In this document: positions 19,253-32,461 of the stretch, piece by piece | Position numbering within the stretch: position 1 is the stretch's first letter | Layout of the letters: every line of letters begins with the position of its first letter | Source of the DNA: Ashinkailepas kermadecensis | Lineage: Eukaryota > Arthropoda > Thecostraca > Neolepadidae | Assembly: GCA_034440615.1 (NCBI GenBank) | Contig: JAOTOM010004951.1 | Coordinates: 201,501-265,500 of the forward strand | Direction of reading: 5' to 3' | Length of the DNA stretch: 64,000 nt | Translations under genes and position numbers: made by a program | The notes under the pieces: generated by a model | The model's input: only the letters and a program-made list of their open reading frames with translations | Database searches by the model: none | What the model was told of the DNA's origin: nothing

Positions 19253-22200
19253 CTTAGATGAGACCTGGAGACCTTAATTTTATTTGTTTCTAACATCATG
19301 AACTCATTTTTGTTCACAGAGTTCCTGGCATGTTTAGTAAATATTGAAAGTTCGCAGTAATTTCGAAGGATATGATTCAACATCTGGCAAGAAAAAGAAG
19401 AGGAAAATTTCCCGGAGACCATGTTTTGTATGGCAAAAAGCCAGGACAATGCTGTTTTTCCAAGCTTGCCCCTTGCCAACTCATCTTTCAAAAACACAAC
19501 TAAGGCAGTTGGCCAACCTTAAAACTTCATAGCTGGTGGCAAAAGCTTTGTGATGATATTGACCATCAGAAAGTGCAATGCTTGCTACACTACCGTGGTA
19601 CGTGCTGTTCTCGTGCCGTTATCGAACGGGAAGAACCATTCACAACATTCCCAAATATAGGTATCACTTTATGAAAATGATTCGATGTGGGCAATCCTGC
19701 ACAAACAAAATGTCTGAAAATGGTCACCGTTCGCCTCTCCATGTGTTCGTGGTCCGCGTGTTAGCGCCATGGTGTTCGGCAGGTTAAGTGACTCGGCAGC
19801 GAGTAGCCTCATTTACTGTTTCGTCAACTTTGGGAACAAGCGATTTTTCAACCAAGTGTGGGTTATCAACAATCAAGGACAAAATGCGCATGGCCTGCAA
19901 AACAAATAAATTAGGTACCTGCAATAAATAAGTCAGGCAATACCAACTGTAGGCGATAAAAACCTTTGAGGGCCAACTAAGCCATGGAGGAAGGATGATG
20001 AACATTTGGGGGTGGGATCGCGTCCTACCCAAGCGGATAGATAATAACACCCGTGCTCCCAAAGTGGTGTGCCCCTATAGGTTCGACAGGCATCAATGGG
20101 ATCGCAAACGCTTCATAAGCAAACCAAACTTACACCGTGTACCATACGCTTCATCAACGCCGTCATTATGACTAGCGCACGTCGCTTGTTTTTCAAGATG
20201 GAACACTGGACGGAGATTCCGGGAGGGGGACGTTTGGACTCTCTCCTCAAAGCAATTTCAAAGTTTGGCCATCAGATACACCAAGTGGTGCAACTAAGTA
20301 AGTGCATTACATATTCTGAGCCAAAAACTCGTCGTGGTCGCCAGTTTGAGGGGAGGTCTCCAACGGTGGGTGCAGCCTTCTTTTTGCATCCAATACTTAT
20401 TTAGAGTGCCTTTTAATCCCACCTGAATGAAAACTGAATGAAAATACTTTCATACACATACATGCATACCAAGAAATACACCAACTATCGCTATCTTATA
20501 TTTTGTTTCGCACCACGCTGGTTTTCTAGAAGACCAACATTCTCCTCTGCTCATGTCCAGTGAAGCAACACACACTGAGCGTTTCTCACGTTTTGCACAC
20601 GACTTAGGGAAATCGTAGCCATTGATGTGCTTGAACCATGTCGGCATACACGGCGCACACGCAACACTTCTCAGCCGGCCTGCAAGATAGCGTGGGCCAA
20701 CTGAAGTCTGCCTGGGAAATCACTCTTTGGGAGGTGTCATATTTTAACTAACAATGTTTAACATTTGCTCATATTATCTCACCCTGCAATCGGTTTTACT
20801 ACTCGTTGAAAGATAGCATTGAGCTTGAGAGGCTATGTTGTTAGTAAGCACTATTACCGGTCTACGCAACGGTTGTTTCTCACCACCCGAGTGCTCAGGT
20901 GGTATGTCATAATTCTGCCAGGATGGATTCGAGTCACCCGGCTAGGCGGCCATCAGCGGCCCTGCCGCTGGCTGTGTTGGTAGTTCTCGTGCTCTCGCCA
21001 CCAGCATGTATATCGCAGAGGCCGATGCTGCTTCACCGAAGAAGCAGTGATATTTTACAATTGCATTGACGACGTTCCATCTCTGAAGACGTGGAACTAA
21101 ATAGAACGGCGTCTTGCCGCTATCGGAGGAACGCCAAAACTGATCTTGCGGCAGCGAATAGCTTTCAAAGGCTTCGTAACAATAAGGGGAAATAACCGCC
21201 GGAATTATGTAAAAAGACGAAAAATTACCTGGTTAGGCACCTGTCTTGAAGACATTGGACAGGCGTGAGACATTTGTAGGCCGTTCTGAACATATTGTGT
21301 AAAGGTGTAAAATCATTCCGTTGTTAAGGAGGCGTAGTCGTCCCCATGAGATTTCGGTAACAAATGGACCAAATTATTATGTATTAATATCGTTTGAAAG
21401 CTTGTCATTAACTACATTAAAAAACGAAGAAATTGTGAACGCGGCGGATGTAGAAGGGAAAACATGGAGAAATGGTGCCGCTTTTTGTTGTACAATAGCT
21501 CTCAGGCCTAGCCTCACATTCGCGCCCGATTACCAGTAAATGACTCTAAATTAAGTGCATCCAATTGTGAGTTAATGAATATCAAATTAAGACAACAATA
21601 GCGTATCCAGGTACTCCTTTTCACCAGCGAAGTTAGTTCATAAACATGCGTAAAACTTCGTGTGTTGAGACTTCAGGGACAGCCAAGCTTCCTCCAAATT
21701 ACTACGAACCATTCCACTTTACTTGAGCAATTGTATTACAGGTGCATTCCCCTCCCAAGCTGACCTTGCCGAAACGCCCATGCCGAAAATTATCATATTA
21801 TTTCAGCATAGGAGTTCCCACGAAATCGAAAATGTGATGCTGTGCCAGGGACTTTAATTATCATGTTGAAAACCACCACAACTCCCTACTTCCTTACGCT
21901 GCAATCGTCTCTACCATTCAAGCGCATAATTAACAACACAATGTGCAACATATATGTATTCTACATCGATGGTGTTGGCTTACCTATGAAGATAACATGT
22001 AACTATCTAACTGGCTATGAAAACTCAACAAACCAAGAATTGGCCCAACATCACCTACAGAGTATCTGCCTGGAGACGCCTTCTGTTCAACCAAGGAAAT
22101 CGTTTCGACATAATACGTGCAAAAGAACTTTGGAAAAGTCACGAAGTTTCAGAGCTCTATCATAACGCGATAAGAAGCGGCAATCAAAAAAACATGAAGG

Positions 22201-22364
22201 GCGCTTCAGAAGTCAACTTAAATAATAGCGTTAAGGTTGGTGTTGGTGCTGTTGCAAGGAACAACAGGCTTTTGATTGCTCCCTTTCATTTGGATGCCAA
22301 AGTTGGCCAGAATGTCCAACGACCAATCGTAAACAGCGTTTTAGGCAACGTTCTCGTGAGATGG
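19253..22364. other. no gene identified; weak tRNA-like site at 20880-20945
   Basis: No exon I can defend. At 20888-20945 TGCTCAGGTGG and GGATTCGAGTCACC could be A- and B-box-like, which suggests an old SINE head, but they may be chance. The open frame at 22017-22460 runs into the SINE and matches no family I know. Confidence 0.35.
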
Positions 22365-22378
22365 CACCAATGTCCTGG

Positions 22379-22533
22379 TTATTGGTTTTACGACACGTCG
22401 ACCGTTGAGTCATATAGCGTCGCCAATCTCTCACGCCGATTGGTCGCGGGCGAAGAGTAGCGACAGGTGAGACTCGAACCCACAATCTTTCGATTGCGAG
22501 ACGAGCATCTTACCGCTAGACCACTCGTCCCCA
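22379..22533 (-). mobile_element. tRNA-derived SINE, full copy 2
   Basis: Nearly identical to the SINE at 2128-2288, including the tRNA-like head with A and B boxes and the AATAACCA end. It is flanked by a 14-bp target duplication, CACCAATGTCCTGG (22365-22378) and CACCAATGGCCTGG (22534-22547), with one mismatch. The high similarity of the two copies suggests recent mobilisation by a LINE of this genome. Confidence 0.9.
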
Positions 22534-22547
22534 CACCAATGGCCTGG

Positions 22548-25500
22548 AGTTCCGACATGTACGTGGAAAACGACACCTATAAGAAACCTGTTTAGGCATT
22601 TGGCAGACAAATATACTATTACTGACTTGATTTTCATGAAAGTTCACAACATCAACTGCAGAAACAATTACCTTTCAGCATACACGATTCCTGCCACTTG
22701 GCATCATAATCTAGCTAGCAGATGCGGGTGCTTTTTGTTGAATAACATCTTTTGCCCGCACTTCTTCCTATCGTGTTAACTTGTTTCGACGTTATCGGGA
22801 CTTCTTTTCCTAATACCCTCCACCATACGAAAAATGAATTCAAGAACCCTGGATGGCACTAAGTAAATGAAACGGCACCATTCCCCGTAGAGTTCGCACA
22901 ACTCGCTAAAACTCGCTGAATAGGTTAAAATTGGCTTGCTTTAGTGAATACTGGCGAAATCTCCAAATTTTCGTAGAAAAGATATTTTGGTTTCTTGCAA
23001 AACGTTAACATGACTAATTTGTTAAAGTAATAAACGTCAGTGTAATATAACTTTACACCCCTGCATCGAAATTATTGCTCTCATTTAGGCTATACAAAGC
23101 TTATCAAACTAATTTGCTTCACAATTAGCTATGCAATTAGAATGGAAACATGTATATGGTTTGAAGAATCAAACCCTTCCATTGTTGGAGACCTGAAATA
23201 TAATTGACATTATTGTTGTTGAATAATTGTTACTCAAAAGGGAAAAGGGTTTTCTGAAGATCATCAGATCAGAACATTTAGAGGACAAAACTGAATGGTG
23301 ATATTCAGGGGCATGATGTCATATATTAATGTACTTGGTACTGATTTTGGACACTGCATCCTTGTACCAACATTGCAAGTTCCATTTGAGATCCAATTCA
23401 AGTATGTAGCTGTTGGGATAACATCCAACTGAGCATTCCATTGTCCCTTCCCTGGCAAATTGATGACTTCACGATTTCCCTAAGTGGTGCAGGTGCAACT
23501 GCAACAGTCATTGGGTAAATGAAGTAAGTGTACCCACCATACAAAAGAGTACCACCATCCAAAAACAAACAATTCTGGCCCAAAATAATGTTTTGGCATG
23601 CTTTCTTTTCTGAATTGAAGGTGTCATAAATATTATGTTACCAAAAACACCCTTTCCATTTGACATTAACAGTGTGCAATTGCTAGGTAAATTTCAAGCT
23701 GGCATTCCATTGTCCTTTCTTTTGTCAATAGATAGTTTATAATACCCTACAATGGCACAGGTGCAATTGTCACATGACAGTCATCTGGCAAATGAAGTGA
23801 ATGAAAATAACCCATGGGAGGGTAAATAAACCATACACAAATTCAAATGACTCAAGGGCAAAAGTTATCCTCCATGCTACACAAAAAAACACTTCACCAA
23901 AGCATACAGGTTGTTATGAATGTACATCAATATGAAAAGGATTGAGTTTTTTCTCCTTTGGATTAATGATTGAAGTTACTCATGTACATGCCTTGCCACC
24001 CACAAGCTTGAGTGGTGCACAAACTGATTTGTGGGTATGTCAAAGCCTGGGTTTTGCAGCTTAGACAATTTTTAGTGGCATAGGTATACTTTTTGAATGA
24101 GACCAAATTGATGAGTGGGTGAACAAAGTGCACTGCAGTGGCAAACTACACATAGCCAAACACATATTTACTATGCTGCAGCATTGAATTTGCAAAGTTA
24201 ATCACACACAAAAGTAACAACATGGCAAATGAATAGGTGTGATCCTGTCATGTCAACACTGCAGCCATTAAATGTTTTTGTCCAGTTTCACAACATGAGG
24301 GAATGATCAGAACTAAGAAAGCAAAGTGAACCACAACACAATGAGTTTCAGTAATAGCAGCCTCAAATACAAGCACAACAGACTTACCTTTTGACAAATG
24401 AGTTTCACCATTCACTTCTGGTTCTGAATCTGCCATGGTATCTTTGTTTACTTCTATTACAGTATTGCTTCAGAATCTGATGTACCTGAAAACAAGTGCA
24501 AAGTATTGGCATTCCACAAATGAATAAATACATACATACATACATGCATAATGTAAATACAATGACCAACTAGACCATGTTTGTGTTATACATTTTATTT
24601 TCTGGTTGTTTGTGATGTTATTTCAATGAATTTAATATTTGTTTATTTGGGAAATAACTTTTAAAGAAAAAGTAATTCTTGTAGTACTTTTTATAGCTAA
24701 TATAGCTTTTTAAGAGATAGCCGACTACCTATCTCTTAAAGTAGGTAGTCAGCATCACCATGAAAAGATCATCAAATTCATTTAAATGGCATTAAAAAAA
24801 AACACCACAAAAAAGCATAGACAATGCAGATGCATATTATTCCTTTTGTTTCCAACAGAATATGGGGAAAATGTTGGGCAGAATATGGGGTTTGGGTGGG
24901 ATAATACACAACGAATAATAGCAAATTGCAAAATAATAGAACCTAACATAGCCTGACCTGCTGATTTTTCACCCACCAGAACCTACTGATGTTGGATCAC
25001 TGAAAGCCCACAGATGTTGGATTGACCATAACAATGTGACAACATAAACACACCACCAGCATAACAATGAAGGACTCTGATTTCTACCATTTTACACAGA
25101 AATGGCACTTTCCCAAAATTGAAGAATATTTTATGATGCAAATATTGCCTTAAACAGACCCAACAAATATGTGCTGTTCAAGGACAAGCTTCCTTTAATT
25201 GGATATTTTTAGCTGGCTACCCCCAAGCCAGTCTTCTGGCTCCAACCCTGGGAATCAGCTGAATAATTTCCAAAATCAATCTTACAGCTAGAAAAATAGG
25301 ATATTAATTTTCTGGAGAGTATAATGTTCTGAACAGGAAAAAGCAAGGACATTTCAATCAGTTTTTAATGTTTGTCCTGGATCATGAACTTGACCATTAA
25401 CACATCCCTAAACAAATTTAATTTAGGTAATTTCAGCATCAATCTTACAGCTAGAGAAAGAAAAAAAATGATGGAGAGTATGCTCAGAATAGCAGCAATC

Positions 25501-26000
25501 AAGGACAAGTCAGTTTTAATCATTGTCCTGGATGATCACCATGCCTGTTCACATATCCCCAAGCAATCTAATGGGTAGTAAAAATTATTGCAGAATTCCT
25601 AAGCTTGCAATACACATTTCATCAGGCTTTGCAAAAACAGATAGCACAAATAGCAGTAGCTGGTTGGTTATTAGATTTTAGGGATACATCAATTGCACTG
25701 GTCATACACATGGAAGTTCACACCTATTAAACATGAGATATGACATGACAATGAATACTTAGCTCTCATGGAGTACCTATTGCACATTCCACCTACATTG
25801 AAGCAAATAAATGCATAAAGCTCAGACAGAGGAAGGAGGGAAAAGCTGATACCAGTAAATTATAATAATGTTAAAAGGCTAATTTAAATTATGCTTTCCC
25901 ACCATTCAGCATATTACATAATTTCACATTGATCAAGCAGGAAGGTGAAATGCCTACTCCAGGCTTGTACCTAGGTTCCTACTTAGGTACCCAATGTGGT
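22548..26000. other. AT-rich intergenic or intronic sequence
   Basis: Low-GC sequence without coding signal. Small items: a (CATA)n run at 24530-24547, interleaved hairpins at 24710-24750, and a possible diverged SINE-module copy near 25670-25715 (GTTATTAGATTTTAGGG). Confidence 0.5.
24710..24750. other. interleaved perfect hairpin arms
   Basis: TTAAGAGATAG (24710-24720) pairs with CTATCTCTTAA (24729-24739), and GACTACCT (24723-24730) pairs with AGGTAGTC (24743-24750). The two stems interlock as in an H-type pseudoknot. No function is shown. Confidence 0.6.
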
Positions 26001-26428
26001 ACCAATCTATTCACATCCATCCGTGTTGGCTTTCAACTAACTACAAGGTACTTGGCCTAATTTGAAGCTGAAGACGCAATTCCATGTCATACCCCATGCA
26101 CTAATTCAACGCATGCATGAAACGGCCTGGATTAGCTTCGCAATTTCGACCATGCGCCAGAAACGCCGCCGCGCCACGCCGACTACATGGCACAAACTCT
26201 GCTTGCACTACCCTAACGTTACTTCATATGGATCAACCAAGGTACGCTTTAGCTTAATTAATATCCGAAACATAACACGAGGTGCCACCTTACCTGCCTT
26301 AAGAAATCCAGGAGTGCTGCACATCAACCGCACCATCTACCTCCCCGGGCGTGTACGAGGGCAGAGGGGAAAGAGAGAATGGGATCGGAGCCGGAATCAG
26401 AGAGAATATGGCGCCTTTGAAAAATAAG

Positions 26429-26524
26429 TGACGTCACATATTTTTGATTTCGACCAATCCCGCGCCTCGCTAATGTCACGTGTCATACGGTTCACTGTAC
26501 CGTGCCGCCTCCCTTCTGACGTCA
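26429..26524. promoter_or_regulatory. two CRE-like TGACGTCA palindromes
   Basis: TGACGTCA at 26429-26436 and again at 26517-26524, in a GC-richer patch (26080-26700) within AT-rich surroundings. This is the full CREB/ATF consensus. It may mark a promoter, but no exon was found beside it. Confidence 0.35.
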
Positions 26525-26699
26525 CAGACCAGCGGGCTGTTCGTCCGTCCCGTGCAGTCTCCCCAGACGGCGCGTTAAGTTGACCTGGGACGGGATCAGG
26601 GTGGATCAGGCGTGATCTCAAGACGCATGCGAGTATAATTTGATTTCCCGGTGAAATTGACCCGATCAGGTGTTCCGGCCTCAAAATGACACCCATTAT

Positions 26700-29600
26700 G
26701 TCCCGGTATCATGCTTTCTACATGTGTTTTACTCAATATGCTGTATTAACGCATAACAATTTACAAAAATTTACCCGCTGGGGCCGCCTCTGCTACTTCC
26801 TTGCCATCGCCCAGCAACCAACTTATCGACACAAGACATGACTTGAAAAACTGATACAACGTTGGCTTCGTCGTGGTGGTTTCATTCACAGCGTTCAAAT
26901 TTGCCGGGTACGAGCTGCACGCCTCTCGAGTGGATGACACCCCGGTACATGCCCCGCCGAATCCAGGTACTGACCACACAGGAAATGCAATCCGTGAAAC
27001 AGAACAGATCGAATGTCAGGGCCTGTGCCACCAGTACCTTGGTGTGGGGGTCAGGAACACACAGAAAGAGTTATGTGTCTGATGCTTTCATTGAGCGAAC
27101 ACACGAGCCTATAAACGTTAAAAGTTCAAACAACGGCAGGACGTCTTGACATCCCACAATTCCCACGTGCACGACGGCGATACCGCCCGTGTCTACTCCG
27201 GAATGAAACAGATGGCTCCTTCCCGGATTTCTATACCTTCGAAAACTCTAGGACCAAGGCGATCCAAATCCACGTAGCTTATCTCCCTTGGACTCGACAG
27301 TTGATAAATGCGGAAGAGGACGCCGGATGCAGGGGCATACCTCAATATCTCTTTGTAGGTGCACCCACAAACCAAACTTGGGCACTTACAAGTCTGCTTG
27401 TGCACTCATAAAATGTCTAAGGAATCTGAGGAGCGCCTCCCAACACCGCTCAATAATATTAGCTGGCACTTAGTCCCTCCCACTTCCTCAACAGGTATAC
27501 ATCATAACTAAACATATCATGTGCATCCACCGGAATTGTGTGGGACATCGTACTATTTGCTGGCACTAGGGGATCCGGCCGACTTCCGAAAAGTGGTAAA
27601 ATGGTAGGCGTAGACTGGCTGCACGGAGCGATGCCCTAACTAAAACAACTAAAGAAAGGCTATCGGTCATAATCTCTATTATGTTATTTGCAACAAACGT
27701 CATTTTAATTAATGAACTGCGTGAAGGCAGAGTCGCGATTGTGCTTTGTGTTTTGACTGATATTTCAAAAGAGTGGCGAGTTTTTTTTCTCAATTCGAAA
27801 CGACATCGACGAGGACGGATCATCGAAACGCCGCTCTGAGCACCATTGGAGTTCGATGCTGAAGATGAAGTTAACTAATTGGGAAATTTGGCGCTCCAAG
27901 TAAAAAATGGCGCTGGGTTTGTGTTATGCTTTCAGTGCTCAAATATTTTGTGACACGATGTGACACGATTTTGTGACACGATTTTATGATATTTTGTGAC
28001 ACGATTTTGTGACAGAAACCTCAGCTTGATATTGCGACATCAAATTTGACTTTTTGGCCCTAAAGGTGAACAATGCCGACTTGTTTTCCTTTTGACGCTG
28101 GGCGCGGACGCAATGGCGCTTTATGGAGAAAGGTAAAATTGTGCCCCTATTCGACTGGGTTACAATCGAAAATATTAAATATGATATGTAACCCCTCGTA
28201 ATTAGTACATATTATCAGGAATGACCTCATTGCGGTCCTCTTGTGCTATTTATTCAGTTATATGACCCTTTTCCAGCGGGAGTGCAATTTTAGAACACGA
28301 TGTCAACCAGCACATTGCACGTGTATTCCTACGTAGCTTCATAGCAAGTCTCATAGACATTGGCTGGGAGGAGGTCATTGGCTGGGACATTGGCTGGGAG
28401 GACAGAGGCTGGGAGGTCGAAAAGTTTAACTATCACAGCGATCACTAAGACTTACCGCAGTAGCATGGTATCAGAAAATTCCATCCTTGAAGGGCATGAG
28501 TCTCAACAGGAGACTCAACTCAACAGGTTAATGTCCCTGGAATCAAAAGTATTTTGGATAATATTAAAAATGATCAATTAATTGGCACATAATATTTTGG
28601 TCCATTCCGTACGCCAATTCCCTCCCGGAGCGCCATATTTCTTTAAAACCGTATTTCGCTCAACTGGAGAGGTGCAGTTATTGAACATGCAAGCACATGA
28701 TAATTGCTGAGATACATGGCGTTATATATTGCACCACTTTTCAATATATACTGCAGAAAATTCACTCCACGGCAACATTGTAGTGGAATCAAAACCTAAG
28801 GAATCGATAACATGGAATCGAAGTGCCAGCACCCTGATTTTTGATACCATACTTTCGTCTGTCACTATACTTTCACAATGTTTTACCGTACTTTTGGTGG
28901 ATCAGTTGATTTAAAATGTTTTCTTTGGTGCGTCGGCTGCGATATCTGAGCTATGAAATGTTGCACCCCTCCGGACAAAAGTGCACAGAAATAAATAGAG
29001 GTGTGTTCAGTTCAGGTCACCTTGATGAATAACACTACTGCAGCCAACAGGATGGTTTCAGCCGTGAAAATCGCAAAATATAAACTTCCGGGAACTTTCG
29101 AATGCAACAAATTAGATTGTATGGTTTATCACCTTGGGCTGTTATTCTCACAATCGGCAACCGTACAACAAAGGTGACAAACTGTATCGTGCGCCCATCC
29201 CGAAAGCTTCCGTTAGCGTAACCTGAAACAACTTCAATTGGCATAATATTTCGGCCCCAGAAAAGTTGCACGCTTGCGCTCTGGTAAAAAAATAACAAGG
29301 GAGTCAATAACACAATCTGCTTGAATAATCTGGCATTTTGTCATCAAATCGTCGTCTTCATTTGTTTCAGATTATAAAGGTCTTCACTGTCGGTGTCTTC
29401 AATTTACTAATCACGTTATTTGCCATCTTAAGAATGGTGCACATCGAGCCCCAGAAGTGAAAAAGTGTCAAACCTGTCCTGTCAAACCTGCACAATATCA
29501 GACACAGCCTGACTGTCACATGCTGATGGCTCACAGTAAGACCCCGTACACCAGAGTGCGAACGCGAATTATCCCCGATAGATGTCAAAATGGAACAAAG

Positions 29601-30440
29601 AAGAATGCTTTTGTCTATATATGATCTTCAATTTGGCATCCAGTCATTTATATTTCACCATTCAGCAGCATGTGTAGCTGCAGGCTGAAGTAACGCACTC
29701 ATTGTTCAGTGCTCACTAAACTGATACAGGCTGAACAAGGTCACTGATTTGGTGATCAAAAGTGATCTGAACGGTAGCGAAACATAAAAGTGGTAAAGTG
29801 AGCATGATATCTACGCTTTTTATGTTATATGCTCATGGTGTACACACTTCCGAAGAATAAGATGAACAGCATACGGGTCGCAGGTGTATAGCTTTGTAGG
29901 CTTTTGGGAGGACACTTGCCCCCCGCCAAATGTTGACTCTGCACCCCCCCAATAATCCCAATAATTTCAACTTTTAACATGGGATAGTATTCTCCCCCCC
30001 CCTCAATCCATTTGGGTCTGCCCACGCCTCCATGTATTGTGCCCTCCCAATAATTTTCAGAAACATACACTTATGACAGATCAACAGAGAAAACCTATAT
30101 GAAATATTAACATTGGCAATGTACTCATGAATTGCTCAACTTGCTTGTGATCGAGCAAGACAAAATTTGGGATAAAATTATGGAACAAAAGATGTCCATA
30201 AGTTACCATATCATATCCGTAATCAGCATGCTGAACTACAACCGCTGGCAGCGACCGCATATGGTACGTTCTCCTGTCTATTCCATCCTACCACAGCCTG
30301 TTACGGCGTATGCACATACATTTACACGTGGGTCAGTCTGACGAGGCGCGGCGCCCGGCTGGCGGCGGCTACCTCTGCCCAGCCAATTCATCTCGGTGGG
30401 GCGACAGATACAGTACACAGTTGCGATCTCGCAGCTAATA
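26700..30440. other. no gene identified
   Basis: Contains a short tandem patch of TTTTGTGACACGA at 27945-28010 and a TTGGCTGGGAGG patch at 28358-28415. A C-rich, possibly hAT-derived segment at 29910-30070 shares CAATAATTTTC-GAAACATAC with 44449-44470. No exon recognised. Confidence 0.45.
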
Positions 30441-30447
30441 CACGGGG

Positions 30448-30535
30448 CGGGAATGGCCGAGTGGCTGAGGTGTTGAGCTCTGGGTACCAAAGGTCCTGGG
30501 TTCAACACTCTCACCACTCTGGACATTACCCAATC
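30448..30535 (+). repeat. tRNA-like SINE head
   Basis: AATGGCCGAGTGGCTGAGGT resembles the D-arm and A box of a tRNA-Leu/Ser, and GGTCCTGGGTTCAACACTC resembles the B box. No tRNA cloverleaf closes, and GTGGACGGCG repeats follow. Probably the head of a second SINE family. Confidence 0.5.
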
Positions 30536-30819
30536 CCGCGGTCCACCGGCGAAACAGAGTGGACGGCGAAACAGTGTGGACGGCGCCACCAATGGCCACC
30601 GGCACGTGATCTAAGGTCGAGTCACAGGATCAAAATCCGAGCAATTACAAAGAGCATATATCAGGTTGTCTCGGGAACAACATGGCTTTACTTCAAAACT
30701 GATGCTCAAAAGTGTCTGGGATGTTTCCTTATTTGTGCTTCTTTTCAAAGATGTTTGGTTAGGTCAGGCTTTTCTGCTATGTGGAAAAAGTGAAATAAGA
30801 AAAGCAGTCAAAAATTATC

Positions 30820-31380
30820 TTCTTTTTCAAAAACAGGTCAGACTAGGTTATGATAAGTCAGTTTTTTCATTTCATTTTTTAAAAGAAAAAAGCTGTTCGG
30901 AAATTTTCCGCTAGAACAATAATTTTCTTCCTTTCAAGGAAGGTTAGGCTAGGTTAGGCTAGGATGTAGCATGTTTTTTCTGTCCTTTGAACATTATTTT
31001 CATGCTATATTACCCCTCTCGATGCCCATTTTTGGTGCTATTTTGCCTGCCACCTGAAAAAGTATGCATTTGCAGAGGAAATGAGTCGTCACATCATCTT
31101 GACCACATTTATAAACACTACATTGGAACGATACATTCCAGCAATTCAAAAATTACCTTAAGCTGCAAATTTACCCACAAAAATCAATCTCACATCATCT
31201 TGCATTATATATTTCATCATTCAAAGCCATCTTATTTACATTATTTTGTTTTCCAACTGTAAGATATGCAGCCATGATGGAAATCAGGGTATTATTGTGC
31301 TTTACGTTTTCACATGACAAGAAATACATACGTTTTTCCTTCATAAATGAAACAAATGGGTTACGTTTAGTTAGGTTAGG
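30820..31380 (+). repeat. TTAGG-bearing dispersed repeat, copy A
   Basis: Shares ordered blocks with 45443-45960, 48230-48840 and 59830-61760: AAGGAAGGTTAGGCTAGG, a GGTGCTATTTTGCC block, GCATTTGCAGAGGAAATGAG, a CACATTTATAAACA block and TTACCTTAAGCTGCAAATTT. The TTAGG runs are internal to this family, so they are not evidence of a telomere. Confidence 0.75.
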
Positions 31381-31386
31381 TCAGTT

Positions 31387-31477
31387 TCGATGTTTCGACG
31401 AAACGTCACAATATACATCTACAATTTTGTCTAACATTGAGTGGTTCCTGGATCTTGAAGATCAACTTAGCTTTTAA
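31387..31477 (+). repeat. Penelope pLTR-like remnant ending at TTAA
   Basis: CGACGAAACGTCACAATATA and TGGTTCCTGGATCTTGAAGA match 36620-36702. The matching block ends at TTAA (31474-31477), where the MITE has inserted. Confidence 0.6.
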
Positions 31478-32402
31478 CACGCGCCCTGGAGGGCCTCTGA
31501 TAATTACGCGCACTGGAGGGGGGGCGGATTCCCCCCCCCCTAAGATCTCGTCTCCTAGTAAAGCTGGAGGAACGAAATTCGCAGGGTGGATGGGCACGGT
31601 AGTGAACTCTATTGTGTGCAATTTTCGTGACCTTAGGTCAATATCTTCAAGGTCAAATGAGGTCAGATTGGCAAAATTTTCCGGTTTTGCGTGGCTTGGC
31701 TTGTCATCGTTATGGATCGCTGTGATTGTGTTTAAATGCTCAAAAATTGGCATCAATGATGTTTTGGACATTACTAATGATGCAATGCAGATGCTAGACC
31801 CAACATTTGACCTCAGGTCACCTATATAGAACCACTTTATCAGGTCAGTTACCTGTTCCAGTTACCGGAACCGGCCGCCCGCCCGACTGCTCCGTCGGGC
31901 AGCTCGGAGCAATCGGCTTCGTGAAGAAGGGAGTGAAGTACATGAATAAAGTATGGAAACGCAATGACAAACAGTACAAATGACAACCAGTAGTGCATTT
32001 ATGGCAACATTCCAGTTGATCAAGTTTGGTTCCATTAACCTGTCATGAACTTGACCTGACTTGACCTTGGTGACCTAACATGACCTTGAAACTATGCAGC
32101 ATATCAATATGCATCAAACAAGTCCCTGGTGTTGCCTAGAACACTTCCCTTTTGTCAGTATACTGGGAGCGCATCTGCGCCGATTTTTGTGGTCTGGCGC
32201 TATAATATTTTTTTTACTTTAGCGGCCCCTAACTTGAAACATTTTCGGGCGATTTCCATTTTTTCTTACTTTAAACGACGCGCCGTTCATTTTTAAGCAG
32301 GTACACCGAAAATCGCGTATATCGACCGGTAAAATCCGCAGTTATTTGCGAAAAACCGGAGGGGTGGGCGGATTTCGCTCCCCCCCCCCTCCAGTGCGCG
32401 TG
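31478..32402 (+). mobile_element. TTAA-flanked MITE, copy 1 (925 bp)
   Basis: TTAA at 31474-31477 and 32403-32406 brackets the element. Ends: left CACGCGCCCTGGAGGG, and right (complement) CACGCGCACTGGAGGG. The left end also holds a second inner copy, ACGCGCACTGGAGGGGGGG. The TTAA duplication suggests a piggyBac- or Kolobok-type transposase acting in trans; no transposase is encoded. Copy 2 (40016-40934) is about 95% identical by eye. The element holds 11 perfect AGGTCA/TGACCT half-sites. Confidence 0.88.
31628..32086. promoter_or_regulatory. clustered nuclear-receptor half-sites in the MITE
   Basis: Exact AGGTCA or TGACCT at 31628, 31635, 31650, 31660, 31808, 31815, 31842, 32052, 32062, 32071 and 32081. 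Arrangements include two everted pairs with 1-bp spacing, AGGTCAaatgAGGTCA (DR4), and a run of four TGACCT with spacings 4-3-4. Nine of the eleven remain in copy 2. Binding by a receptor such as EcR/USP is an inference from the motif only. Confidence 0.5.
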
Positions 32403-32461
32403 TTAATATATCGTTGTTTAATACAACGAAGAATGGCTCTTAGATGCTCCTGGGTTTTAGA

